Assembly (NCBI GenBank): GCA_905233165.1
Contig: CAJODL010000008.1
Span: forward strand, 1 to 64,000
Length of the DNA: 64,000 nt
Source of the DNA: an uncultured Prevotella sp.
GTDB taxonomy: Bacteria; Bacteroidota; Bacteroidia; Bacteroidales; Bacteroidaceae
Direction of reading: 5' to 3'
This document shows positions 42,383 to 51,507 of the stretch, one piece after another. The position numbers were made by a program, and so were the translations under genes. The notes under the pieces were generated by a model. It was not told the DNA's origin, searched no databases, and was given only the letters and a program-made list of their open reading frames with translations. Within the stretch, counting starts at the first letter, position 1. Each line of letters opens with the position of its first letter.

Positions 42383-43193
42383 TAAGTTACTCGCTTTCGA
42401 CCTTGACGGCACTTTGACAAATGACGATAAGGTAATCACCCCTCGTACTATGGAAGCCCTGCGTGCTGTACAGCAGCATGGCGTAAAGCTGTGCCTGGCT
42501 TCAGGGCGTCCTCCTTTCGGTATGCGTCCCTTGGCACGTGAGATAGGTGGTGAGGTATTGCTGCTATGCTATAATGGTGGATATATAGAGATTCCTGCTG
42601 TTGATGGCAAAGGTGCTCCAGAAGTTTTGGTGGAGAAAACCCTTCCGGAAGAGGTGCTACCCAAGTTGAAGGCATTTCAGGATGAGTCGGGCTTTACTCT
42701 AATGACATATTACGAGGACACCATTTATACGGAACATCCCGATAATCCCTATGTTGCTATCTCTTCCCGAAACAACAATATGAAGGTGCAGGGTATAAAT
42801 GATTTTGTTGCTGATACTCCTCGTCCTCTTCACAAATGCCTTATGGTGGGGCCTCCAGAGGCTCGTCTTGCTTTAGAGGAACAGATGCAGGCATCCCTCA
42901 AGAATATGTATATCTGTCATTCTACTCCTTATTTCATAGAGTGCCTGCCGTTAGGCATTGACAAGGGGGCTGCTTTGGAAGACCTTGCTGCCCATCTTGG
43001 TATCCCTATGCAGAATGTGATAGCTTTTGGTGACAGCAATAATGATGTCTCTATGTTGGAGAGAGCAGGCATCGGTGTCGCTATGGGTAATGCTGAAGAA
43101 AGCATAAAAGCTGTGGCAGATTATACCACAGCTTCTAATAACGATGACGGGATAGCACTTAGTCTGCGTACTTTTTTCCCTGACTTATTTTGA
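42372..43193 (+). CDS. Cof-type HAD-IIB phosphatase
   Basis: 273 residues from the ATG at 42372 (MFNYKLLAFDLDGTLTND). This was preferred to 42231 because motif I should be near the N-terminus and the -7 box lies at 42331. HAD motifs: FDLDGTLT, CLASGRPP, and IAFGDSNNDVSMLERAG with GVAMGNAEESIKAVADYTT. The C2 cap lies between. Substrate unknown, likely sugar phosphates. The 3' end overlaps the convergent GH146/127 gene by 35 bp. Confidence 0.92.
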   Translation: MFNYKLLAFDLDGTLTNDDKVITPRTMEALRAVQQHGVKLCLASGRPPFGMRPLAREIGGEVLLLCYNGGYIEIPAVDGKGAPEVLVEKTLPEEVLPKLKAFQDESGFTLMTYYEDTIYTEHPDNPYVAISSRNNNMKVQGINDFVADTPRPLHKCLMVGPPEARLALEEQMQASLKNMYICHSTPYFIECLPLGIDKGAALEDLAAHLGIPMQNVIAFGDSNNDVSMLERAGIGVAMGNAEESIKAVADYTTASNNDDGIALSLRTFFPDLF

Positions 43194-46100
43194 TACCTTT
43201 TGCCTTGGCATTAGTACGTTTCCCAGAAAGATCATAGAATGTTCCGTCGGAATTCTTACCTCTTACCTTATTATATACCATCTTCACACCTGTTGGCAGC
43301 GCATTCTGGTATAGTCTGAAGTTGTCAATCTTAAACCATGTCTCTGCTGGAGCATCGGAGGTGGCAACACCTAAGTCCATCGTCTCACTCTCGTCTTCAA
43401 CGGTGAAGGTTACGTATATTGTCTGCATAGGGTAGTCATCTCCCACACCGGCAATACACTGATCCTTGAAATATCCGTTACAGTCCTTGGCAAAGACGCG
43501 CTGGTTTCCCAGACGTGTTACATTGCTGCGGTTTGAAGCATGCATATCTACGCTAAGTACATATTTTCCCTGTGGCAGGGTAACGCTTTGGGATATTGCC
43601 ACTGGTACGCTGCTTCCGTTCCATACGCCAAAGAGATGTGTGCCGTCAGTAGGATTATCATCCCATGTATTCTTTACGTTAATACCATACCAAGTCAGCG
43701 ATGTGGTGGAAAGTTTCCAATTCATAGGAACTTTCCCGCTCCCCCCTGCATTTGTAGTGTTGCCGTCAGCCTCAAAAGACGGGTTTTTGATGTATGTGGA
43801 GGTGACATCAGTACCAAGATTTTCCTTATCAACCTCTTTACAGTCCTTTGTAAGTCTTAGGTAATAGATTCCTGGGCATATAGTACCCTGATCAGCCTGT
43901 ATGCGGAAGGTGAGTGTATTCTTTGGCGTTCCGTCGCTGTTCAGCAGTATTGACTGTGGTATAGCCCATTCCTTGTTGAAGAATCCGCTGCCATCCTGTG
44001 TGCTAAAAGAAGAAGGAATAGTATAGGTGTCAATCAGCTTGCCTTCTACATATATTGTAGCCTTACGTCCTGCGTCAGCTGTCTGGAAGCGACATACGAG
44101 ACCTACATTCTCCTTTACCTTATCGTGGTTGGTGAGGATATACTGAATCCATCCACCTGCCTGTGCATCACGATATACCTCATCCCTGAAGGTACCGACG
44201 GTAGAACCTGCAGAATAACTCGTTACTCCAGCTTCTGACTGCTGCTCTCCTGTGCGTATGAAGTCGATAGTACGTTTTTCGAGTTCTTCCTTTGCCTTCT
44301 CAGCCTTTGCCCAGTCGCTGTTGTCATACTCCTCCTGCGTTGCCTGATACCAGTAGTTCATCACTCTGCAGTGGTGTATAGCGAAGTAAGGCTCCAAGGT
44401 CAGTTTTTCCCATGTGGAACCCTCTCTGCTTGCGTCAATGGTGAAGGTGAGGTCTCCCTTCGGAGTAATCTTTTTCAGCACTTCTGCTCTGTCTCCAATG
44501 AGGAGTGGGGCAGTAGCCAGAGACTTTGTCGTGGTATAGCTGTCCTCAGCATGTCCCATGCGTTCTCCTTCTGCATATTCGTGTTTCAGAGCCTCATAAT
44601 CAGCATCCCCTGGATTGCTTGATGTTGTAGGCGCTCCCAAGAGGATAGGGCCATATTTGAAGGCGATATATTCCTTCAGGTTAGGACATTGCTCGTATCT
44701 CAGTGTCATAGGCAGGTTGACAGTTATTACATCACCCTTCTTCCATGTGTTGCTGATAAAGCAGTAACCATTCTTTACCGTCATATTTGCAACAGCTATC
44801 GGTGTTCCGTTGAGGCTGATGGCAAATCCTTCACCTACCCATGATGGCTTTCTGATAGCGATGGTGTAGGTAGCACTCTTGTCTATTGTCAGCTTCGTCT
44901 GCTGCTCATAAGGGAAATTCGTCTCCTGTGTCAGGGCAAAGTCTTTGTTTACCAGTGTTGATGGTGTGAAGAGGTTCACATACAGTGTGCTGCTGCCATC
45001 ATGTGTGTAGATGAAGTGTCCATACTTTGAGTGATTCTCCATACCTGTTCCCACGCAGCACCACATATCCTGGTTCACCTTACTATATATACGGTAAGCC
45101 TGTGGACGCAGAGGTGTGAAATATACATATCCGCCTGTCACAGGGTCTATCGTAGAGAGGATGTGGTTATACATCGTACCCTCATAGAAGTCTGCATACT
45201 TGCTGTCGTGTGTGGCATCAAAGAGACTCTCTGAGAGTTTCAGCATATTGTTCGAGTTACAGCTCTCTGGTCCGTTACACTCGTTGACATATCTGTTTGC
45301 TGCTGATGCTGCCATAAACCATTCATTCATGGAATTACCGCCAATGCAGACAGTACGGTTGCTTGTCACATCTGTCCAGAAATTCCTTGCTGCTGTGGCG
45401 TAGTTCGTCATCGTAGCATCCTCCTGTGCTACTCTCTCAAAACCTATGTATTTTGGCACCTGTGTATTTGCATGTCTGTTATTCAGGAATGAGGTGCTGA
45501 CTGTCTGCATACCGTTTATCATAGTGGTATGGCTGTATTTCTTTGCTGCGTCGAGATATTTTGCCTGACCTGTAATCTTATAGGCATCAGCCAATACCTC
45601 ATTTACTCCACCATGTTCTGTATTCAGAATATCCTGCATTGCCGATGTGCTGAATTTTGCAACGAGGTTTATGGCCCAGTCACACATCTTTAAATACATC
45701 GCCTTTGCTGTCGTTGCTGTCTCTCCGTCGCCATACAGATAGGCATCTCTGAGACCTGCCATCACCTTATGCTGCACATACAAAGGCACATTTCCTCTGG
45801 CATTGTTGAATTCTGTCATATTTCCTGCATACATATCTGTCCACAGGGTGTTGCTGGGGTAGCCTCCTATGTAGCCATACAGTCCTGCTGTATTGTTATT
45901 GAAGACATCCTGACAGTCTTTCATCACCTTTAGCATATAGTCCATGCGAGTCTTCAGCAGTGCCTTTGTCTCACTCTCATGGCAAGCGGCATAAGCCAGT
46001 GCCAAAGCTGTGAGATAGTGTCCTCCAACATGTCCGTCGAGGCGGAAGTTGCCAGAACCCCAGTTCTCGAAGTTGGGGTGTAGGGTAGTCCAGTTGGCAT

Positions 46101-46329
46101 AGTCGCCAGTGTTGAGGCCTGCCTGTCTGACGTATGGTGTCAGCAGTCTGTCAACATCGTATGCCAGCAGGGTCTTGAAGTTTAAATCCTGTGCCACCTT
46201 CAGTGGACCGTTCGTAACATTTACCTCGCTGAGGTTAAAGTGTTGCGGATAAATCTCGCTCTGTGCCACAGCTTTCTGCGAAAGCGGCAGCAGCATGCAA
46301 CATGCAGCCAAAAAGGAAAACTTTTTCAT
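43159..46329 (-). CDS. secreted beta-L-arabinofuranosidase (GH146/GH127-like)
   Basis: 1056 residues, signal peptide ending KAVAQ. The catalytic (alpha/alpha)6 barrel (old DUF1680) carries the zinc-thiolate site of GH127/146: Glu355 and Cys357 in ESCNSNN, and Cys424/Cys425 in WCCVGTGMENHSKYGHF, one Cys being the nucleophile in characterised members. A DUF4986-like beta domain follows, then a beta-sandwich/CBM-like region (LPQGKYVLSVDMHASN). The tail FYDLSGKRTNAKAKGIKI matches C-terminal tails of secreted Prevotella enzymes. GH146 fits better than GH127, but this needs phylogeny. Probably acts on plant arabinan or arabinose-decorated glycans with the GH2 enzyme upstream. Confidence 0.88.
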   Translation of the reverse strand: MKKFSFLAACCMLLPLSQKAVAQSEIYPQHFNLSEVNVTNGPLKVAQDLNFKTLLAYDVDRLLTPYVRQAGLNTGDYANWTTLHPNFENWGSGNFRLDGHVGGHYLTALALAYAACHESETKALLKTRMDYMLKVMKDCQDVFNNNTAGLYGYIGGYPSNTLWTDMYAGNMTEFNNARGNVPLYVQHKVMAGLRDAYLYGDGETATTAKAMYLKMCDWAINLVAKFSTSAMQDILNTEHGGVNEVLADAYKITGQAKYLDAAKKYSHTTMINGMQTVSTSFLNNRHANTQVPKYIGFERVAQEDATMTNYATAARNFWTDVTSNRTVCIGGNSMNEWFMAASAANRYVNECNGPESCNSNNMLKLSESLFDATHDSKYADFYEGTMYNHILSTIDPVTGGYVYFTPLRPQAYRIYSKVNQDMWCCVGTGMENHSKYGHFIYTHDGSSTLYVNLFTPSTLVNKDFALTQETNFPYEQQTKLTIDKSATYTIAIRKPSWVGEGFAISLNGTPIAVANMTVKNGYCFISNTWKKGDVITVNLPMTLRYEQCPNLKEYIAFKYGPILLGAPTTSSNPGDADYEALKHEYAEGERMGHAEDSYTTTKSLATAPLLIGDRAEVLKKITPKGDLTFTIDASREGSTWEKLTLEPYFAIHHCRVMNYWYQATQEEYDNSDWAKAEKAKEELEKRTIDFIRTGEQQSEAGVTSYSAGSTVGTFRDEVYRDAQAGGWIQYILTNHDKVKENVGLVCRFQTADAGRKATIYVEGKLIDTYTIPSSFSTQDGSGFFNKEWAIPQSILLNSDGTPKNTLTFRIQADQGTICPGIYYLRLTKDCKEVDKENLGTDVTSTYIKNPSFEADGNTTNAGGSGKVPMNWKLSTTSLTWYGINVKNTWDDNPTDGTHLFGVWNGSSVPVAISQSVTLPQGKYVLSVDMHASNRSNVTRLGNQRVFAKDCNGYFKDQCIAGVGDDYPMQTIYVTFTVEDESETMDLGVATSDAPAETWFKIDNFRLYQNALPTGVKMVYNKVRGKNSDGTFYDLSGKRTNAKAKGIKISQGKKYAD

Positions 46330-46356
46330 AACTAGAGTATTTTTTTATATTATTAT

Positions 46357-46460
46357 GGGTCTTATTGGTCATATGGGGCTAATGGGGCTAATGGGGCTAA
46401 TGGGGCTAATGGGGCTAATGGGACCTATGAGGCTCACCTCTTACCTCTCACTCTTCACTG
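46357..46460. repeat. family-E 9-bp array plus family-A units between GH2 and GH146 genes
   Basis: Eight 9-bp units at 46357-46428, five of them exactly GGGGCTAAT, then CTCACCTCTTACCTCTCACTC. The latter on the minus strand encodes the end of the GH2 enzyme (VKSER) and its TAA stop. Confidence 0.88.
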
Positions 46461-48978
46461 TCGTCTCTCCTGTTATTTTGCCATCCTTCGTGCTTGCTGT
46501 CACCTTCATCTTTCCAGCTTTGTCGGAACTCTGTACTGTCAGCACTAACATGCCGTTAAACAGCTTCATCTGTGGCTCAGTGAATACCTCCAACGAGGTG
46601 GCATCGCCGTTGCAGACGCACTTGAAAGCACCTTCTCCCTCCACCTTAAATGTCAGTTCGTCATTGGCAGTAGGGCATAGGTTGCCGTCTTTGTCTGTCA
46701 TTGAGATGGTGATATAAGCAAGGTCATTGCCGTCTGCCTTCAGCTGTTTTCCTGCTGTCCATACCTCCATCTTCAGTTTTTCAGGCTTTCCAGCAGTCTT
46801 CACTACATCTTTCATAACGGCATTTCCGTCCTTGTCATAAGCTACCACCTTTATCTCGCCTGGCTCATACTTTGTATCCATCCAACGCAGGCGATATCTG
46901 TCCAGATTAGGTGCTGCAGCCTTCTTGCCATTAGGATTGGTGCTCTCCTGACCAGCATTCGGATTTGGAGTATTGTCCTTCTTGCGCTTTCCCTGTGACT
47001 TGCCGTTAATAAAGAGTTCTGCTTCGTCAAAATCGGTATAAACCTGCACAGGAACAGTCTTTCCTATCATCTCCTTGCCCCAAGACCAGTGTGGTGCAAT
47101 ATGCAGGGTATGCGAATCCTTGTTCCATACAGAGCGATACAGGTAGTATCTGTCTTTTGGCAGTCCTGCAAGGTCGCAGATGCCAAAGTATGACGAGCGG
47201 CTGGGCCAGTATAGGTCGTATGGTGTTGGCTCTCCCAGGTAGTCGATACCTGTCCACACAAACTGTCCTATCGTCCAGGACAGGTCGTCCATATTCTCGA
47301 AATCTACATCAGGCAGATTACTCCACGAACACCATTCGTTGTCATATGAAGAACACTGTCCGTCGTCGTAAACCCCATGATTAGTGGTTTTGTATGGCAG
47401 TTTATACACTCCTCGCGAGCTGACAGTAGAGGCTGTCTCGGAACCCAGGATAAAACCCTTTGTGGTTTTCTTGTATGCAGCATCATATTTGTGTGTCCTA
47501 TAGTTCAGGCCCACTACATCCATCACCTCAGCAAAGCCGCTGTTCAGGGCGTTATCCACTCTGTCCATACCCTGTGTGACAGGTCGGGTAGGATCGAGTT
47601 TGTGGCACAGGTCCTGCAATCTTTTTGCCCATTCCACGCCAGCATTCTTGTCCCACTGCTCTGGTATCTCGTTACCAATGCTCCACATCACTATTGACGG
47701 GTGATTGCGATGGTTCAGTACGAGATTTGTGATATCTTTCTCTGCCCATTCCTTGAAGAATCGTGCATAGCCGTTCTTGCACTTAGGGTATATCCACATA
47801 TCAAAACTCTCTGCCATCACCATCATTCCTAAGCTGTCGCAGACATCCATCTGCATTGTTGAAGGCATGTTATGGGACGTTCTTATGGCATCACATCCCA
47901 TCTCCTTCATTAGTTTCACCTGGCGTATCAGGGCTGCTTTGTTGATGGCAGCACCAAGAGGTCCTAAGTCGTGATGCAGGCAGACGCCTTGTATCTTTCT
48001 TGAGACACCATTCAGCATAAAGCCGCCTTCTTTGCTGACGCTGACAGTGCGGACTCCAAGATTTGTTATTGTCTCATCCACCACCTTATTATCCTTCATC
48101 AGTCGGGAACGCACCTTATATAGGGTAGGGGACTCTGGTGACCACAGCAGTGGTTTGCTCATCGTCAGTTCTGTCTCTATCTTGCCGTCTTCCGGCACAT
48201 CGAAGTGGTTGCCTGTATAGAACATCCCTTTGCTGTCGAGTATCTCTACCACAAAGGCATAGTCCTTCCATTGTGTTCCCACCTGTTTGCGCAGTTGTGT
48301 CTCGTATGTTATGACAGCCTGTTGCTCTGTTTCTCCGTGATTATCAACACCTTGGCGTAGTTCTTTTGTACGTATTGCTGTACTCCATGTGTCGATATGT
48401 GCCTTTGGGGTAATGATGAGGCTTACAGGTCTGTACAGTCCTGCTCCTGGGTACCAGCGACTGCTCTCTTCTCTGTTGTTCAGTGCTACTTCGATGACGT
48501 TGTTACCAGCCTTTATGAGGTCTGTCACATCAATTCTGAAGGCATTATATCCGTATGCCCAATAGCCTGCTGGCTTACCGTTTACTGATACTATTGGCTC
48601 TGCCATAGCACCATCGAATACCAGTTGGTAGCTCTTTTCTTTACCTTGTTTTATGGGTATGTTTACTGTTGTGCGATAATATCCCTTTCCAATCCAAGGG
48701 AGGGCGCCAGATCTGCCGCTTTTCTCCGTAGCTTCTTTCTCGCCGTTCTGTTCTATTGCCACCACCTGCAGGTCCCATTTCTTGTCGAATGGTCCGCTGA
48801 TGGCCCAGTCGTGTGGCACAGCGACTTTGTTCCATGATGCTTTGTCTTTCGAGAATTCCCAGCTGTCGATATTCTTGACAACTCTCTGTCCCCACATCGC
48901 TGCAGGCATCATCCCCCATGCTACCACAGCAGCACAAAGCCATCTCTGTCCTCTTTTATTCATGTATAAGTAGTTCAT
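46441..48978 (-). CDS. glycoside hydrolase family 2 beta-galactosidase-like enzyme
   Basis: 845 residues (or 840 from the second Met, MNKRGQRW), signal peptide ending AAMWGQ. The GH2 order is jelly roll, Ig-like, TIM barrel, DUF4982 and further Ig-like domain. The acid/base is Glu437 in VMWSIGNEIPEQW and the nucleophile is Glu514 in FILGSETAS. It lies upstream of the GH146/127 gene and is very probably cotranscribed with it, which points to shared breakdown of an arabinose- and galactose-containing plant glycan. The 3' end is written in family-A repeat sequence. Confidence 0.93.
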   Translation of the reverse strand: MNYLYMNKRGQRWLCAAVVAWGMMPAAMWGQRVVKNIDSWEFSKDKASWNKVAVPHDWAISGPFDKKWDLQVVAIEQNGEKEATEKSGRSGALPWIGKGYYRTTVNIPIKQGKEKSYQLVFDGAMAEPIVSVNGKPAGYWAYGYNAFRIDVTDLIKAGNNVIEVALNNREESSRWYPGAGLYRPVSLIITPKAHIDTWSTAIRTKELRQGVDNHGETEQQAVITYETQLRKQVGTQWKDYAFVVEILDSKGMFYTGNHFDVPEDGKIETELTMSKPLLWSPESPTLYKVRSRLMKDNKVVDETITNLGVRTVSVSKEGGFMLNGVSRKIQGVCLHHDLGPLGAAINKAALIRQVKLMKEMGCDAIRTSHNMPSTMQMDVCDSLGMMVMAESFDMWIYPKCKNGYARFFKEWAEKDITNLVLNHRNHPSIVMWSIGNEIPEQWDKNAGVEWAKRLQDLCHKLDPTRPVTQGMDRVDNALNSGFAEVMDVVGLNYRTHKYDAAYKKTTKGFILGSETASTVSSRGVYKLPYKTTNHGVYDDGQCSSYDNEWCSWSNLPDVDFENMDDLSWTIGQFVWTGIDYLGEPTPYDLYWPSRSSYFGICDLAGLPKDRYYLYRSVWNKDSHTLHIAPHWSWGKEMIGKTVPVQVYTDFDEAELFINGKSQGKRKKDNTPNPNAGQESTNPNGKKAAAPNLDRYRLRWMDTKYEPGEIKVVAYDKDGNAVMKDVVKTAGKPEKLKMEVWTAGKQLKADGNDLAYITISMTDKDGNLCPTANDELTFKVEGEGAFKCVCNGDATSLEVFTEPQMKLFNGMLVLTVQSSDKAGKMKVTASTKDGKITGETTVKSER

Positions 48979-49029
48979 TTTTAGTAGATATTTTTATGTC
49001 GCGTGCAAGTAAGTTCGCACTATCAGCCG

Positions 49030-49037
49030 CAAAGTTA
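49030..49037 (-). promoter_or_regulatory. -7 box (TAACTTTG) for the GH2-GH146 operon
   Basis: Matches TAnnTTTG followed by C, about 52 bp before the GH2 ATG. Confidence 0.5.
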
Positions 49038-49084
49038 CAAAAATAATTTGAAATACAAGTATTTCTTTCAATTTTTTTTAAACA

Positions 49085-49143
49085 AAAACTCTAAACTTTA
49101 CACTTACCACTGCCTCTCAACTTTCAACTCTAAACTCTAAACT
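49085..49143. repeat. family-C repeat tract
   Basis: ACTCTAAACTTTACACTTACCACTGCC-like units, the first of two such tracts in the 1-kb gap before the fimbria-like locus. Confidence 0.75.
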
Positions 49144-49413
49144 ATAGAATATGCACTTGATGTGAATATATGCATAAATATTCCAAAGTGAGAAAGTCTC
49201 TCGCCCTTCTCTATAGGAGGAAAAAATATTTCTTTCGGGGGAGAAATTTTGTTTCCTGCCTGGGAAACAATTTTTCCCTCGTATGGGAATTTTTGCTGCA
49301 TATATAGCAAGTTTGACCTGAAAACCTGCATAAAAATGCAAAATACCTTTTGTTGGAATCCCCAAATTTTCCCTTACAAAATTCTCGATTCTCTGCTTTT
49401 TTTTTAAAAACAA
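49117..49413 (-). CDS. doubtful small ORF with an 8-residue periodicity
   Basis: 98 codons open. The middle reads in 7-8 residue units (KIPIRGKN, CFPGRKQN, FSPERNIF) because the DNA at 49200-49300 is an imperfect 21-24 bp repeat. The last residues come from family-C sequence. No signal peptide, no recognised domain. It is more likely repeat DNA that happens to be open than a gene, but the periodic coding pattern is worth noting. Confidence 0.25.
   Translation of the reverse strand: MFLKKKQRIENFVRENLGIPTKGILHFYAGFQVKLAIYAAKIPIRGKNCFPGRKQNFSPERNIFSSYREGRETFSLWNIYAYIHIKCIFYSLEFRVES
49200..49300. repeat. imperfect 21-24 bp repeat with GGGAAA/TTTCCC cores
   Basis: Four degenerate units (for example GGGGGAGAAATTTTGTTTCC, TGGGAAACAATTTTTCCC, TATGGGAATTTTTGC), partly palindromic. 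Confidence 0.5.
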
Positions 49414-49600
49414 AAACCTTAAAAATCCCTCCGAGTATGTTTAGGACTTTGTCCTTTTAAGTTATAAGTAAATTCTTTTTCCTTGTGAGCGAGCTCCCAG
49501 ATAAAAAGCCTTCACTTATACCTTATCCTCTTTCAGAGTATTCAACATCCTCATCGGCAAAAACCTCGGTTCTTCGAACCTAAAAAATCATTACACCACA
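49414..49600. other. intergenic stretch without recognised gene
   Basis: Contains a small hairpin AGGAC TTT GTCCT followed by TTTT (49441-49458) and a GGTTCTTCGAACC palindrome (about 49568). Nothing else recognised. Confidence 0.4.
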
Positions 49601-49601
49601 A

Positions 49602-49768
49602 ACTCTAAACTCTACACTCTACACTCTCCACTGCCTCTCAACTCTACACTCTACACTCTACACTCTACACTCTACACTCTACACTCTACACTCTCCACTG
49701 CCTCTCAACTCTAAACTTTAAACTCTAAACTTTAAACTCTCCCTTGGGAGGGTCGGGGTGGGGTCTCT
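49602..49768. repeat. family-C tract ending in a family-B element
   Basis: About twenty degenerate 7-bp units around TCTACAC / TCTAAAC, twice interrupted by CCACTGCCTCTCAACTC, then CCCTTGGGAGGGTCGGGGTG. The tract lies upstream of the fimbria-like locus. Confidence 0.88.
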
Positions 49769-49950
49769 TCCCAAATAGAACACTGTGCTCATTCACATTT
49801 TTTTCACTTTCCTCGCGCACGATATATATAACAAAAGGAAATAGTGTGTCAAAAGGGTTAAAAAATAGTGCAAAAATACATGCAAACTGTTAAATGGTGT
49901 TAAAATGAAAAACAAATTTACGGGATTTTTAGTGTTTTAGCAATAAAATG

Positions 49951-49982
49951 TTTGGCTAATTGTTCAAAAAAGCTTACCTTTG
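49951..49982 (+). promoter_or_regulatory. -33/-7 promoter of the fimbria-like locus
   Basis: TTTG (49951-49954), a spacer of exactly 20 bp, TACCTTTG (49975-49982). The start codon at 50020 is 37 bp further. Confidence 0.78.
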
Positions 49983-50019
49983 TCCCACAATATATAATAA
50001 AAATAAAAATTAACGAGGA

Positions 50020-51507
50020 ATGAAGACAAAGGTAACATACAAGATCTTAGCTCTGCTGCTGATGATGATACTCTCAGCACCAGCCTATGCTTATGTTCCT
50101 TTCCTCGATGCCGACACAAGCTTCTACAACAAGTACCCATACATCTACTTCGTTGGCGAGAAGGACAGTGCAGCATTGAGCGAAGACTATTTCTTCGATC
50201 ATGCTGGCTATGTCATCTTCCCTGTTGGAAAGACAAAGTTGCCTCTCAACAGTCCTCTGCTGAAAGAACTCTCTGGCACAGTGCTGCCACAGATGAATCG
50301 CGACAGCCTTCAGCTTAATGGTGTCATTCTGAGAGGTGCCGCTTCGCCAGAAGGTTCTTGGAAATACAACAAATATCTCGGACAGGCTCGTACCAAGTCG
50401 CTCGTCAACTTCCTGAAGAGTCAGTCGGCATTCCCAATAAGTGACAGCCTCATGTCAGCAAAGTCAGAGGCGGAGGACTATCGCCTGCTCTGCAGACAGA
50501 TGATGCTGAAGGGCGACCCTGACTATTCTCTCGTAGCAATCCTCTGCGATAAATATCTTGGCATAGGTCGCCAGGACATCCTGAAACGCAAGCTGATGCA
50601 GATTCGTGGTGGCAGGTTGTGGAGACGCCTCCTCAAGGAATACTTCCCAGGTCTGCGTGCTGCCCGCCTGATGCTGACAGTGAAGAAGTTTGAGCCGGCA
50701 CCTGTTGCACAACAGCCCGTTGTCATCGCTCCTCCTGTTATGGTAGAGAAAGCAGCTCCAGCAATATTAGATACTGTCTATGAAGACTACAGGATTCCTC
50801 GTCGTGAGCTGTTGTCAGTGAAGACAAACCTCCTGTTCTACGGAGTCTATATGCCATTCGGATATGATCGCTATTGCCCAATACCAAATGTGGCCATCGA
50901 ATACTACCCAATGCATGGACACTTCACATTGGGTGCTTCTCTCGACTTCCCTTGGTGGGTAAATTATAAGAGGCACAAGTTCTTCGAGGTTCGCAACTAC
51001 CAGGTAGAGGGTCGCTACTACTTTAAGACTAATGAGTCCAATGGGACCAATGAGACTTATAAGGGACCCGCCTTCAAGGGATTCTATGTGCAGGCCTATG
51101 GTCATGTGGGAGTCTTCGAAATCGGACTCAATGTTGACAGAGGCTACAAGGGTGAAGGCTTTGGTGGTGGCTTTGGCGCAGGTTATGTGATGCCAATATC
51201 CAAGAAGGGCCACTGGCGCTTAGAGTTTGCGGCACAGTTCGGATACCTCTATGTCAAGCACGATCCTTTCCAGTTTGAATATCGTGGCATAGAACTTCAC
51301 GATGGCCTCTACTACTACGACTGGGTACGCCCGGCAAGTGAATTCAAGAAGCGTCAGTATCGTTATACATACTTTGGTCCTACACGCGTTGGCGTAACGC
51401 TGACCTACGACCTGCTCTATCGTACAAACAAGAAGACAAAGAAGAAGCTCAGCTTCAAGAGAGTCAGCTTCAGGTCTTATGAGAAAGGAAGGAGGGTGAA
51501 GAAATGA
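50020..51507 (+). CDS. OmpA-like / DUF3575 outer-membrane protein
   Basis: 495 residues, signal peptide ending APAYA. An OmpA-like segment near residues 95-140 (VILRGAASPEGSWKYNKYLG) is followed by a proline/valine hinge, then the DUF3575 barrel-like domain from about residue 265 (ELLSVKTNLLFYGVYMPFGY). DUF3575 genes commonly head fimbrillin (FimA/Mfa-type) loci in Bacteroidales, probably as outer-membrane assembly or anchoring proteins. Residues 336-347 (KTNESNGTNETY) are four in-frame 9-bp family-E repeat units, probably in a loop. The stop overlaps the next start (ATGA). Confidence 0.85.
   Translation: MKTKVTYKILALLLMMILSAPAYAYVPFLDADTSFYNKYPYIYFVGEKDSAALSEDYFFDHAGYVIFPVGKTKLPLNSPLLKELSGTVLPQMNRDSLQLNGVILRGAASPEGSWKYNKYLGQARTKSLVNFLKSQSAFPISDSLMSAKSEAEDYRLLCRQMMLKGDPDYSLVAILCDKYLGIGRQDILKRKLMQIRGGRLWRRLLKEYFPGLRAARLMLTVKKFEPAPVAQQPVVIAPPVMVEKAAPAILDTVYEDYRIPRRELLSVKTNLLFYGVYMPFGYDRYCPIPNVAIEYYPMHGHFTLGASLDFPWWVNYKRHKFFEVRNYQVEGRYYFKTNESNGTNETYKGPAFKGFYVQAYGHVGVFEIGLNVDRGYKGEGFGGGFGAGYVMPISKKGHWRLEFAAQFGYLYVKHDPFQFEYRGIELHDGLYYYDWVRPASEFKKRQYRYTYFGPTRVGVTLTYDLLYRTNKKTKKKLSFKRVSFRSYEKGRRVKK
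51025..51060 (+). repeat. in-frame family-E 9-bp repeats in the DUF3575 gene
   Basis: Four units AAGACTAAT, GAGTCCAAT, GGGACCAAT, GAGACTTAT, aligned with codons and read as KTN ESN GTN ETY. Confidence 0.82.

Noticed and set aside
46357..46428. CRISPR array at the GGGGCTAAT repeats, and likewise at other short tandem tracts
   Set aside because: Units of 7-11 bp are contiguous with no unique spacers and no cas genes are present.
46295..46717. Plus-strand ORF rich in LMG repeats
   Set aside because: It is the 9-bp intergenic array read in one frame and continues antisense to the GH2 gene; no independent support.
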